Source of the DNA: Nitrospira sp.
GTDB taxonomy: Bacteria; Nitrospirota; Nitrospiria; Nitrospirales; Nitrospiraceae
DNA length: 51,053 bases
Direction of reading: 5' to 3'
Assembly: GCA_029865225.1 (NCBI GenBank)
Contig: JAOUHJ010000019.1
Span: 1 to 51,053, forward strand
Both the position numbers and the translations under genes were made by a program. Shown here one piece after another: positions 32,210 to 40,905 of the stretch (positions within the stretch are counted from its first letter, which is position 1; each line of letters begins with the position of its first letter). The notes below the pieces were generated by a model. It did not search any database. It saw only the letters and a list, made by a program, of their open reading frames with translations, and was not told the origin of the DNA.

Positions 32210-34441
32210 ATGAGACTCTCACTACGATTCATCATCCCGTTGGCGTTCGTCTTGGGCTTTATTGCCTATGGGGTCATCAGCCTCGTCGATTCTCTGGAAC
32301 AAAAATGGTTCGTCCGGGATCTCGACCTGCGGTCCAAGCTGATGGTTGGCACGATGGAAAAGCCGCTCGCCGACCTCGTCGCGACGAATTCCAAGAACAA
32401 GATCCGGGCGTATTTTACTCGTATCGTCCAGGATGAACGGCTGTACGCGATCGGCTTCTGCAGTCGCGAGAACCGCCTGTTGTACGAGACCCAATCCTAC
32501 CCCGAAGATGTGACGTGCCAGGCGACCATGAGTCTCTCTCCAGGCTCGTCGACCATGATGTCGCTCGGCCACGGGCTTGTTCACATCACATCGGCGACGA
32601 TCGAATCAAGCGGACATCCCATCGGACGGCTGGTTCTACTCCACGACATGAGTTTCATCGAGCAACGCAGCAGCGACACCCGGTGGTACATCTTCTACTT
32701 TTTTGTGGGACTTGCGGCGGTAATCTCGCTGATCACCGTGTCGGTTGCACACATCAGCTGGCATGGGTGGGTCGTGAGTGTTCGAGCCATGCTGGGCGGG
32801 GAAGGGCTCCTCGCTCGTCTGAAGCACGAGGACCATGCGCCGGAACTCCGACCGCTGGCCCAGGATCTGCGGTCGCTGGTTCAAGCGCTGGAGACCGACC
32901 GCCGCATGCGCGATGAAAGCCAGGTGTCGTGGAGTCCAGCCAGCCTCAGGTCGATCCTTCATGAACAGCTTGCCGGGGACCAAGTCCTGATTGTCTCCAA
33001 TCGGCAACCCTACGCCCATAATTGGCAGGATCAGAACATTGTGGTGCAGGTGCCGGCGAGTGGGCTGGTGTCGGCCCTTGAACCGGTCATGCGGGCCTGT
33101 TCCGGGACGTGGATTGCGCATGGAAACGGGTCGGCTGATCGAGCCATGGTGGATCAACGGGATCATGTTGCTGTCCCACCCGCCCATCCTACGTATCAGA
33201 TTCGTCGGGTATGGCTGACGCCGGAAGAAGAGGCTGGATACTACTATGGATTTTCCAATGAGGGGCTCTGGCCGCTTTGTCATATCGCCCATGTCCGGCC
33301 CACATTCCGGTCGTCTGATTGGAAGCAGTATGTCGCCGTCAACGAGCGGTTTGCGCAAGCCGTGTATGAGGAGGCGACGAACGACAATCCGGTCGTGCTC
33401 GTGCAGGACTACCATTTTGCCCTGCTTCCAAGGCTGATTCGAAATCAATTACCGAATGCGACAATCATCATGTTTTGGCATATCCCCTGGCCGAATGCCG
33501 AGAGCTTCGGGATCTGTCCCTGGCGGGAGGAAATTCTCGATGGTCTGCTGGGAAGCAGCATTCTGGGATTCCACACCAGAGTACATTGCAATAACTTCAT
33601 CGATAGTGTCGATCGTCTGCTCGAAACACGGATCGATCGCAACAGTTCGACGATCTCCTTCGGGGGCAAGATGACCGCGGTCAACCCCTATCCGATTTCC
33701 ATTGAATGGCCTATCCAATGGCTGGCGGACCAGAAGCCGGTGCCGGAATGCCGAATGAGTCTACGAGAGCGCTACGGGATGCCTTCCAACCGCCTTATTG
33801 GGCTGGGAGTAGAGCGCCTGGACTACACCAAGGGGATCATCGAACGGTTCATGGCTGTGGAACGGCTGCTGGAACTTCAGCCAGAGTGGATCGGGCGATT
33901 TACTTTTCTTCAGATCGCGGCTCCCAGTCGATGGGTCATCGAACAATACAACAGTTTTAACAGGCAGGTCTTGGCGTTGGCGGAGCAGATCAACAAGCGG
34001 TTTGGCCGAGACGGCTATCAGCCGATCTCTTTAAAGATCCAACATCATGAGCCGGCGGAGGTGTACGAGTGTTATCGTGGCGCGGACCTATGCGTCGTGA
34101 GCAGTCTCCATGACGGCATGAATCTCGTTGCCAAGGAATTTATCGGTGCCCGTGATGACGAGCAGGGGGTGTTGATCTTGAGCCAGTTTACCGGTGCAGC
34201 CCGTGAGTTGACGGAAGCACTGGTGATCAACCCGTACGACATCGATCAATTTGCCGCCGCACTACACCTTGCGTTGACGATGCCCACAACGGAGCAACGA
34301 GCCCGCATGCAGAGCATGCGTGGACTGATTCAAGAGTTTAACGTATATCGCTGGGCTGGTCGTATGCTGATGGATGCCGCTCGCATGCGCCAAAAAGAGC
34401 GAGTGATGAAGCAAGTCGGGCAGGCAAGTTTGTTGAGCTGA
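32210..34441 (+). CDS. otsA: Membrane-anchored trehalose-6-phosphate synthase
   Basis: 743 residues, about 270 longer than ordinary OtsA. A membrane helix (7-26), an extracytoplasmic domain (27-158) and a second helix (159-181) precede a HAMP-like linker. The GT20 glycosyltransferase starts near 265 with V-L-I-V-S-N-R-Q-P and shows V-Q-D-Y-H-F-A-L-L-P, F-W-H-I-P-W-P-N-A-E, L-G-V-E-R-L-D-Y-T-K-G-I and S-L-H-D-G-M-N-L-V-A-K-E-F. It makes trehalose 6-phosphate from a nucleotide-activated glucose and glucose 6-phosphate. The sensor-like N-terminus suggests that activity or location responds to an envelope signal; this is inference. The otsB gene follows after 18 bp. The ATG at 32210 lacks a strong ribosome-binding site. 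Confidence 0.9.
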   Translation: MRLSLRFIIPLAFVLGFIAYGVISLVDSLEQKWFVRDLDLRSKLMVGTMEKPLADLVATNSKNKIRAYFTRIVQDERLYAIGFCSRENRLLYETQSYPEDVTCQATMSLSPGSSTMMSLGHGLVHITSATIESSGHPIGRLVLLHDMSFIEQRSSDTRWYIFYFFVGLAAVISLITVSVAHISWHGWVVSVRAMLGGEGLLARLKHEDHAPELRPLAQDLRSLVQALETDRRMRDESQVSWSPASLRSILHEQLAGDQVLIVSNRQPYAHNWQDQNIVVQVPASGLVSALEPVMRACSGTWIAHGNGSADRAMVDQRDHVAVPPAHPTYQIRRVWLTPEEEAGYYYGFSNEGLWPLCHIAHVRPTFRSSDWKQYVAVNERFAQAVYEEATNDNPVVLVQDYHFALLPRLIRNQLPNATIIMFWHIPWPNAESFGICPWREEILDGLLGSSILGFHTRVHCNNFIDSVDRLLETRIDRNSSTISFGGKMTAVNPYPISIEWPIQWLADQKPVPECRMSLRERYGMPSNRLIGLGVERLDYTKGIIERFMAVERLLELQPEWIGRFTFLQIAAPSRWVIEQYNSFNRQVLALAEQINKRFGRDGYQPISLKIQHHEPAEVYECYRGADLCVVSSLHDGMNLVAKEFIGARDDEQGVLILSQFTGAARELTEALVINPYDIDQFAAALHLALTMPTTEQRARMQSMRGLIQEFNVYRWAGRMLMDAARMRQKERVMKQVGQASLLS

Positions 34442-34459
34442 GAGGGTGGTGATCAAGCG

Positions 34460-35218
34460 ATGAACTACCTCTTGTCTGAAAAAGGAAGACGAGAGCTGGA
34501 GGCGCTCTCGAAGGGGCGGTGTCTGTACGCGTTTGATTTTGACGGCACCCTCGCCAAGATCGTTTCCGATCCTGGTGGCGCTCGACTAGGGCGCTCCGTC
34601 CAAGTTTGGCTCGAGGCACTCGCGAAACGCGCTCAGACCGCCGTGATCTCAGGTCGTTCATTGGAGGACCTTCGGTCTCGTATCGGGGCTGGGGTCTCTT
34701 GTCTAGTCGGGAACCATGGTTCAGAAGGTCCTCATGTGGTACAGGAGGAGATGTTCCAAGTCCAAGAGACCTGTAACGGCTGGCTTCAACTGATCACCGA
34801 TCAATTTCAGGCTGACCTAACCCAATGCGGAGTGTTCGTTGAAAAGAAGTCGTACTCGCTCTCATTCCACTACCGAACAGTTCAACAGCGAAGCGAGGCT
34901 CGGGCGCTGATCTCCCGGATTGTTGCTGAATTGGCTCCCACTCCACGGATCGTGCTGGGGAAATCGGTGGTCAATGTCATGCCGACAACGGCGTGGCACA
35001 AGGGAACGGCGTTGCAGAAATGCATGCGCCAACTCGGTTGTACGACCGCCCTCTATGTGGGTGACGATGTAACCGATGAAGATGTGTTTGCTCTACGAGA
35101 TCCTCGGGTCCTTACCGTGAGAATCGGGAAGAAGAATGCCTCATCAGCCCGGTTCTTCCTCAACCGCCAAACGGAAATCGCGCAGGTATTACGGTTGATT
35201 GTTGAAATGGCTGGGTGA
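34460..35218 (+). CDS. otsB: Trehalose-6-phosphate phosphatase
   Basis: 252 residues of the HAD superfamily. F-D-F-D-G-T-L-A-K-I (about 22-31) holds the nucleophile and acid aspartates. V-I-S-G-R-S-L-E-D-L-R follows, then G-N-H-G-S-E-G, the lysine region near G-K-S-V-V-N-V-M-P and G-D-D-V-T-D-E-D-V-F with the metal-binding aspartates. It removes phosphate from trehalose 6-phosphate, completing trehalose synthesis. It sits 18 bp after otsA on the same strand with a GGTGGT-type spacer and is surely co-expressed. Length and motifs are normal. Trehalose serves as osmolyte or stress protectant. Confidence 0.95.
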   Translation: MNYLLSEKGRRELEALSKGRCLYAFDFDGTLAKIVSDPGGARLGRSVQVWLEALAKRAQTAVISGRSLEDLRSRIGAGVSCLVGNHGSEGPHVVQEEMFQVQETCNGWLQLITDQFQADLTQCGVFVEKKSYSLSFHYRTVQQRSEARALISRIVAELAPTPRIVLGKSVVNVMPTTAWHKGTALQKCMRQLGCTTALYVGDDVTDEDVFALRDPRVLTVRIGKKNASSARFFLNRQTEIAQVLRLIVEMAG

Positions 35219-35240
35219 AGAGCCAGCACGAGCCCTTGAG

Positions 35241-36791
35241 TTACTCCGCTAACGGAGATCGTTCTCGTCCAAGAAGTAGGTCATAGGGAGCAAAGTCATC
35301 GGTCAAGACGACACCGGCAGGCCAAGGTTCCGTCCGGCGGGTACCCAATAGCGCGATGGATTCCATTGGTAGGCGATGACTCTGAGCCATCTCAGAAATC
35401 CGAGTTTCAATCTCTGCTGCCGGTTCAGCTTCGATGGGACGGCCCCCAAAAAAGATCAAGTTTTTTGCCGGCGTCATGCTGGTCCTCCATGGGCCTTCGA
35501 CTGCGAATGTTAGGAGAGCAGGGAAGGACTGGCGCAGGGTTTGTACAACTGCGGCGGCTCGGGCAAGGTCTCCTTCCTTACTGGATGAAGCGAGGTTCAC
35601 CGCGAGGACCCCGTCTGGATTCAGTCGCGTCCGCACTAATGAGTAGAACTCCGCCGTGGTGAGATGAAAAGGGATCATGTCTCGGGCGAAGGCATCGATC
35701 CACATGAGATCGTAGGTCTGCTCTGTGGCATTGAGAAAGGCCCGCCCGTCTTTCACGAACACATGATGGTTCACTGGGGGGTGATAATCGAAAAATTCTT
35801 CGGCCATTTGAACCACCACTGGATCAAACTCAATGACATCGAGTTCCAATGTCGGCCAATGTTTTGCCAACCATTTGGCTATGGAGCCGCCGCCATGCCC
35901 AAGGATGAGGCCGCGTCGTGGTTGTGGGGTCAGGGCCAGCGAAGACACCATCATTTGACTATACGGAAGAAACAGGTATGTCGGGTCGGCCTTCCACATG
36001 GTGGCATGAAACGTTCGATCCAATACCAGATACCGAAAGAGATCATCTTCTCGAATCCGAACCTGCTGATACGGACTTTCCTCTTGGTGAATCGGGACCT
36101 TCAACCGTTCAATCGGATGGAGGGCGGTCGCTCCTAGAAGAGAGCAACAGCCCAGAACGATCAGCACGATGAGGCGGCTTGTCGAGGTCCCTTTCGCAAG
36201 CCACAAGATCCCAAGTCCTACCTGTATGCCGCCAAGCCATGCGACCAGCGAGTGGCTTCCGAGCCACGAAAGTAGAAAGAACGCCGTCCCCCAGGTTCCG
36301 GCCAGGCTTCCCACCGTCGACAGGGCGATCATCCGTCCGGTCTGCCGACCGAGATGGTTCATATCTGCCACTGCCAGTCGTAACATGGCCGGTAGCACAC
36401 CACTGAGCCCGAACGCAGGTGGTGCGAGCAGAATGGTTGCCGCTAGACAAGGGCCCAAGCGAGGGTCTTGGACCACTTTCTCGATTTCGAAAAGAATGGG
36501 CTGGTTCGCCCAGGCGATGAGAAAAGTCCACGCTCCAGAAAAAAGCAATAATGCCGCCAGCACCCGTCCATCGGTGTAACGATCGGAGATCCACCCGCCG
36601 AAGGCGTATCCGCTGCTCATGGCGGCCAGAATCACTCCGATTAAGGCGCCCCACACAAACAGTGAACTGCCGAATACCGGTGCCAGCAGGCGACTGCCGA
36701 GGATTTCCAATGCCATGACCACCGCGCCGGTCACCAGAGCGGTCAGGAGCAAAAACCAACGTGGAATTTTTGGAATTCTTGGAGGGGACAT
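35241..36791 (-). CDS. Membrane-bound spermidine synthase-like protein
   Basis: 516 residues. The N-terminal 220 form about seven membrane segments with A-L-E-I-L-G-S-R-L-L-A-P-V-F-G-S-S-L-F-V-W-G and G-Y-A-F-G-G-W-I-S-D-R, as in the fused-MFS spermidine synthase group. The C-terminal half is a PABS/methyltransferase fold: L-I-L-G-H-G-G-G-S-I-A, D-V-I-E-F-D-P-V-V-V-Q-M-A, V-K-D-G-R-A-F-L and M-W-I-D-A-F-A-R-D-M-I-P-F-H-L-T-T-A-E-F-Y. Such proteins may aminopropylate putrescine or act on other substrates; several spermidine-specific residues are not conserved, so the reaction is open. It converges with otsB and stands alone. Confidence 0.82.
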   Translation of the reverse strand: MSPPRIPKIPRWFLLLTALVTGAVVMALEILGSRLLAPVFGSSLFVWGALIGVILAAMSSGYAFGGWISDRYTDGRVLAALLLFSGAWTFLIAWANQPILFEIEKVVQDPRLGPCLAATILLAPPAFGLSGVLPAMLRLAVADMNHLGRQTGRMIALSTVGSLAGTWGTAFFLLSWLGSHSLVAWLGGIQVGLGILWLAKGTSTSRLIVLIVLGCCSLLGATALHPIERLKVPIHQEESPYQQVRIREDDLFRYLVLDRTFHATMWKADPTYLFLPYSQMMVSSLALTPQPRRGLILGHGGGSIAKWLAKHWPTLELDVIEFDPVVVQMAEEFFDYHPPVNHHVFVKDGRAFLNATEQTYDLMWIDAFARDMIPFHLTTAEFYSLVRTRLNPDGVLAVNLASSSKEGDLARAAAVVQTLRQSFPALLTFAVEGPWRTSMTPAKNLIFFGGRPIEAEPAAEIETRISEMAQSHRLPMESIALLGTRRTEPWPAGVVLTDDFAPYDLLLGRERSPLAE

Positions 36792-36975
36792 TGACTAAAT
36801 CGAGGAGATACAAAGGCTCCATACCAACACGGAAACGCGGTTGGATTGTACTCAACGTGTTTTTCGAGAGTCAACGAATCCTGGAAAGTTGTGAACAAAT
36901 CCCTGAACTCATTGCCTGAGGTCGCCCAGGTTGCTATACTTTCCACCTAATTCCCTAGTGTAAGGAGGGTGAGGC

Positions 36976-38301
36976 ATGCATATCAGTGTCATTGGAACCG
37001 GTTATGTCGGACTCGTTACTGGAGCGTGCTTTGCCGAGTTCGGCGTTCAAGTCACCTGTATGGATAGTGATAGCCGAAGGATTGAAAAGCTTGAGAAAGG
37101 CGAGATTCCGTTTTATGAACCTGGTATTGCGGAACTCGTCGCCAAGGGGGTTAAGGAAGGACGACTGAGTTTCACGACGAACATTGCTCAAGCGGTGGAC
37201 AAGGCATTGGTGATCTTTATTGCCGTGGGGACACCTCCTAGTGCCGATGGCAGCGCCGACTTGTCTTTCGTCAAAAAGGTGGGAGAAGGGATCGCCCACC
37301 ATATGAACAGTTACAAAGTCATTGTGACGAAATCGACTGTTCCGGTAGGGACGGGAGAAACGATCCGTGAAGTTGTCAAGAAGACCCAAAAAACACCGAT
37401 CAGATTCGACATCGTCTCAAACCCGGAATTCTTGCGAGAAGGGTCTGCCATCGAGGACTTTATGCGGCCCAATCGAGTGGTAATCGGCGCCGACAGTGAC
37501 CAGGCGATCGCCATTATGAAGGATCTGTATCGTCCTCTTTACCTCATCGAAACCCCGATCGTCGTGACCGACGTTCCGACGGCCGAGCTCATTAAATATG
37601 CGTCCAATGCGTTTCTGGCGACAAAGATCTCATTCATCAATGAAATCGCCAATCTTTGCGAACGAGTCGGCGCCAACGTTCAGATGGTGGCGAAAGGGAT
37701 GGGGTTGGATCATCGAATTGGGTCGAAGTTTCTGCATGCCGGACCTGGATTCGGTGGATCCTGTTTCCCTAAAGATCTGGCAGCACTCATTCAGACAGGA
37801 GAACGCAACGGCTACCCGATGCAAATTGCCTCAGCTGCGTCACGTGTGAACGACATTCAACGTGGGCGGATGATCGATAAAATTCGCGAGGCAGTCGGAG
37901 GGCTGAAAGGGAAGACATTAGCTATGCTCGGGCTTTCCTTCAAGCCGAATACCAATGACCTCCGGGAAGCACCGGCGTTGGCCATCAGTCGTGCGCTCTT
38001 GGCCGAGGGGGCATCCATTCGAGCGTACGATCCCGAAGCCATGACGGAAGCATGCCAGTTGATACCGGAGCTACAGCCGTGCCGAGATACCTACCATGCA
38101 GCAGAAGGGGCTGATGCGTTGGTGCTCATGACGGAGTGGAATGTCTTTCGAAATCTCGAATTTGAGAAGCTGAAGTCTCTTATGCGTACCCCGATCTTGC
38201 TCGATCTGCGAAATGTCTATGAGCCGGAGCGTATTGCACTAGCCGGGTTCAAACATCTCTCCGTAGGACGTGTTGCTCAGAATCCGCGAACCACCACCTA
38301 A
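36976..38301 (+). CDS. ugd: UDP-glucose 6-dehydrogenase
   Basis: 441 residues with a TAAGGAGGGTGAGGC site before the ATG. G-T-G-Y-V-G-L-V-T-G at the N-terminus binds NAD. V-G-T-P-P-S-A-D-G-S-A-D, S-T-V-P-V-G-T-G, N-P-E-F-L-R-E-G-S-A-I-E-D-F and G-P-G-F-G-G-S-C-F-P-K-D, with the catalytic cysteine, follow. L-G-L-S-F-K-P-N-T-N-D-L-R-E-A-P is the C-terminal domain signature. It oxidises UDP-glucose to UDP-glucuronate for surface polysaccharides. Length and motifs are typical. No other polysaccharide gene is near. Confidence 0.96.
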   Translation: MHISVIGTGYVGLVTGACFAEFGVQVTCMDSDSRRIEKLEKGEIPFYEPGIAELVAKGVKEGRLSFTTNIAQAVDKALVIFIAVGTPPSADGSADLSFVKKVGEGIAHHMNSYKVIVTKSTVPVGTGETIREVVKKTQKTPIRFDIVSNPEFLREGSAIEDFMRPNRVVIGADSDQAIAIMKDLYRPLYLIETPIVVTDVPTAELIKYASNAFLATKISFINEIANLCERVGANVQMVAKGMGLDHRIGSKFLHAGPGFGGSCFPKDLAALIQTGERNGYPMQIASAASRVNDIQRGRMIDKIREAVGGLKGKTLAMLGLSFKPNTNDLREAPALAISRALLAEGASIRAYDPEAMTEACQLIPELQPCRDTYHAAEGADALVLMTEWNVFRNLEFEKLKSLMRTPILLDLRNVYEPERIALAGFKHLSVGRVAQNPRTTT

Positions 38302-38307
38302 CTCAGC

Positions 38308-39012
38308 CTAGGTCAGGCGTGGCAACTCGGTCTTGACTGACTCCTTGGTTTTTGGCTTATACCCCATTCGGTCTAACACCTTCATGATCCGTGTCTTCAG
38401 CCGGTCGTCGGCGTCGGTCAACGCGGTCGCCAGCGGTTCAACGGCTGGTTTGCCGATCTTACGAAGAATCTCGGTCGCCGATTGGCGAGTCTCGTCTTCC
38501 TCGGAGACCAGCAATGGAATCAGGGACGGGACAGACGGGCCGCCCAGCTTGATCAACGAATCATAGGCACGTTGCCGAACATCGCCGACCTCGTCATTTA
38601 GTGCCGCCACCAACGGGTCCACGGCTCGAGGGTCTTTCAACTCGCCCAACACTTCTGCCGCATACTTGCGGTTCAACCAATGCGAGTCATTCAGGTCGAG
38701 CAGCATCGCGTCTGCTCTGGCGGTGTTCGGATCCTTTGGCCGGATCCTAAAGTTGGTGGCGACGCGCTTCCCACCTTCCTCCACCACACGGATGGTCGCT
38801 CCATCGCCGGCTTTGAGCTTCTTAAGATCATCCAGAGCCTCCTCAGCCACATCGAGGACGACGGTCTTGCCGTCGTAGGCCAGGAGCTCAACTTCGAGCT
38901 GTCGACTTTCCAGGTTGACCGCAACGACTCGTTCCGTCACCAGATTGAAACCGTCTTTCTTCTCTCCACCTTTCGGAGCAATCTGAATCAGCTTTGGAGT
39001 TTCGTCCGCCAT
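38308..39012 (-). CDS. HEAT-repeat protein with an N-terminal beta domain
   Basis: 234 residues. Residues 1-95 look like a small beta domain (F-N-L-V-T-E-R-V-V-A-V-N-L-E-S-R-Q-L-E-V-E-L-L and A-T-I-R-V-V-E-E-G-G-K-R-V-A-T-N-F) that I cannot name. From about 100 there are four HEAT/PBS-lyase-type repeats with L-N-D-S-H-W-L-N-R-K-Y-A-A-E-V-L-G-E-L-K-D-P-R-A-V-D-P-L-V. HEAT solenoids bind proteins. It is the last gene of the HEAT operon and has an AGAGGA site. The next gene upstream ends 27 bp away. Confidence 0.82.
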   Translation of the reverse strand: MADETPKLIQIAPKGGEKKDGFNLVTERVVAVNLESRQLEVELLAYDGKTVVLDVAEEALDDLKKLKAGDGATIRVVEEGGKRVATNFRIRPKDPNTARADAMLLDLNDSHWLNRKYAAEVLGELKDPRAVDPLVAALNDEVGDVRQRAYDSLIKLGGPSVPSLIPLLVSEEDETRQSATEILRKIGKPAVEPLATALTDADDRLKTRIMKVLDRMGYKPKTKESVKTELPRLT

Positions 39013-39039
39013 GGGTCGTTATCCTCTAGTAATAATGAT

Positions 39040-39807
39040 TTATTGCGCTGTGGGTTTCCATCCAAGACTCGCCAGGACTGCCTCAACCGTTTCCTGGACC
39101 ATCGTGTTCTCGTCTTCAAGTAAAGGCAACAAGGGCTGAACGGCGTCTTTTGCACCGAGTCGTGCCAGCGATTCCGCGGCATTTCGTCGGACCAGCCAGT
39201 CCTCATCTTGCAGTGAATCGATCAGCGGGGTGATTCCTCTCGGATCGCCGATTTTCCCAAGCGCCTCCGCCGCATGACGGCGAACCATCCAATTGGAACC
39301 TAGAAGCCCGTCGATTAGGGCCTCAACCGCCCGTACATCGCCGATCTTTTTCAGGACGCGAGCCGCATCCTCGCGCAGGGTGCTGTCCATGAGCGCGTCG
39401 ATGAGCCCAGGCACCGCTTGTGAATCCCCGATACGCTCAAGAGCCCAGACTGCTGCCGTGCGGACCGCACCGTCTCGGTCTTTTATGGCTCTGACCAGGG
39501 GATCCACGGCACGTCTGTCACGCAATTTTCCGAGTGCTGAAGCCGCCTGTTCTCTGATCGCCCACGAATCGTCCTGCAACGCGTCGATCATCGGTTCCAC
39601 CACCGACGGTCCCATGCGGACCACCGCACTGGTTGCGGCTTCCCGAATGACGGCATCTTCATCGGACATGAGGTCGATCAAACGAGGAAGCGCGTCTGGG
39701 CCGGTCTGGCCAAGACTGGCGATCGCGTGGTCGCGCAGCGCTTCGTTTTCATCCTGCAATGCCTGTATCAGCTGTTCAATTCGACCGGATGTTCCTTGTT
39801 CAGTCAT
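39040..39807 (-). CDS. HEAT-repeat protein
   Basis: 255 residues from the ATG at 39807, which overlaps the stop of the upstream gene by 8 bp; the longer frame was rejected. Eight successive repeats of about 31 residues run through the whole protein, e.g. D-D-S-W-A-I-R-E-Q-A-A-S-A-L-G-K-L-R-D-R-R-A-V-D-P-L-V and S-N-W-M-V-R-R-H-A-A-E-A-L-G-K-I-G-D-P-R-G-I. These are PBS-lyase HEAT-like repeats, forming a curved binding surface. No enzyme domain is present. The role presumably depends on the operon partners and is unknown. Confidence 0.88.
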   Translation of the reverse strand: MTEQGTSGRIEQLIQALQDENEALRDHAIASLGQTGPDALPRLIDLMSDEDAVIREAATSAVVRMGPSVVEPMIDALQDDSWAIREQAASALGKLRDRRAVDPLVRAIKDRDGAVRTAAVWALERIGDSQAVPGLIDALMDSTLREDAARVLKKIGDVRAVEALIDGLLGSNWMVRRHAAEALGKIGDPRGITPLIDSLQDEDWLVRRNAAESLARLGAKDAVQPLLPLLEDENTMVQETVEAVLASLGWKPTAQ

Positions 39808-40900
39808 GCGCTGTGTCCTCTGCGTGGCTGTGGGTTTCGCTGGCCGTGATCGCATCGAGCTTGTCGGCGATGAGGCCGGCATTGTAGGAGACCAGTCCAT
39901 CACGATCGGTTTTCAGCTGATCAAACAGCTCTTTGTGCGGGCGCAAGATTCCCACATCCTTGATCTTGGCCAAGGCTTCGATCGCGTACACCCGTAAGGG
40001 TCGGATCGGAAGGGCGTCAAGATAGAGCCGGCTCGGACGGGCATCGCCGATCAACCCGAGCGCCTTGATCGCCAACTCTTTCACGCCGGTATCCTTGTCA
40101 TGTTCCAACCGTTGCATTAACGGTTCAACCGCCCGCACATCCCCGATTTTTCCCAGGAGGTCTGCTGCCGCCTCGCGGACGAGCCAGTCCTCGTCTTCAA
40201 GGTATTCGATGAGGATCTCAACACTCGGACGGCCGATCCCAAGCAGACCGATGACCGTCGCCATCCGCGCCTCCTCGCGCTCGCTGGCTCCTTCGACCTC
40301 CCGTAACTCGTTGAACGTCGTATCGATCCGCTCGCGGATCGCGCTCAATTTCTTCAACGTGCCGACCGCGATATCTCGGACAACCGGCTGACCCATCGCA
40401 TCGATGAACGCATCAATCGACCGAGGATCTAAGAGTTGATCCAGCATCGAAGCGGCCGCGACCTGTGCCTCATCGTCGGGATGTTTCAACATCTCACAGA
40501 GTGGAAAGATAGCGGTTGGAATCGCCCCGATTAAATGAGTCAGCACCTGCTTTCGTTGGCCGTCGGGTGTGTTAGGAAGCAAGGCCACTAGGGCGCGGGC
40601 GGTGTCTGTATCGAGCATTCCCGCCATCTGTTCAAGGGCTCCTGCACCCGCACCTCGGACAGCCTCTTCATCATGTTCAAGGAGTTCGACGAGCGCCACG
40701 CCGGCTTCCGGATCTTTGATGCGAGCCAACATCGCGGCGGCTTCCTTCTTCAACTCGGGCGGCCCGGACCGTAGCGCCTCGATCAGCGCTCGGACGGAGC
40801 GAGGTCCGCCGGCCACACAGGCTGCCGTCGCCCGCATGCGTCGCCAGTCTTCCTCATGAACTAGCTCTGAGACCAATGTCTCGATTGTTTCTTTCGACAT
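39800..40900 (-). CDS. HEAT-repeat protein
   Basis: 366 residues from the ATG at 40900 (M-S-K-E-T-I-E-T-L-V), 5 bp after the stop of the upstream HEAT gene. Repeats such as D-W-R-R-M-R-A-T-A-A-C-V-A-G-G-P-R-S-V-R-A-L-I-E-A-L and E-D-E-D-W-L-V-R-E-A-A-A-D-L-L-G-K-I-G-D-V-R-A-V-E-P-L cover most of the chain. A less regular middle part (about 160-230) contains charged helices including E-G-A-S-E-R-E-E-A-R. The C-terminus is histidine- and acid-rich. It overlaps the next gene by 8 bp, so translation is coupled. Confidence 0.86.
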   Translation of the reverse strand: MSKETIETLVSELVHEEDWRRMRATAACVAGGPRSVRALIEALRSGPPELKKEAAAMLARIKDPEAGVALVELLEHDEEAVRGAGAGALEQMAGMLDTDTARALVALLPNTPDGQRKQVLTHLIGAIPTAIFPLCEMLKHPDDEAQVAAASMLDQLLDPRSIDAFIDAMGQPVVRDIAVGTLKKLSAIRERIDTTFNELREVEGASEREEARMATVIGLLGIGRPSVEILIEYLEDEDWLVREAAADLLGKIGDVRAVEPLMQRLEHDKDTGVKELAIKALGLIGDARPSRLYLDALPIRPLRVYAIEALAKIKDVGILRPHKELFDQLKTDRDGLVSYNAGLIADKLDAITASETHSHAEDTAHD

Positions 40901-40905
40901 GGCGA

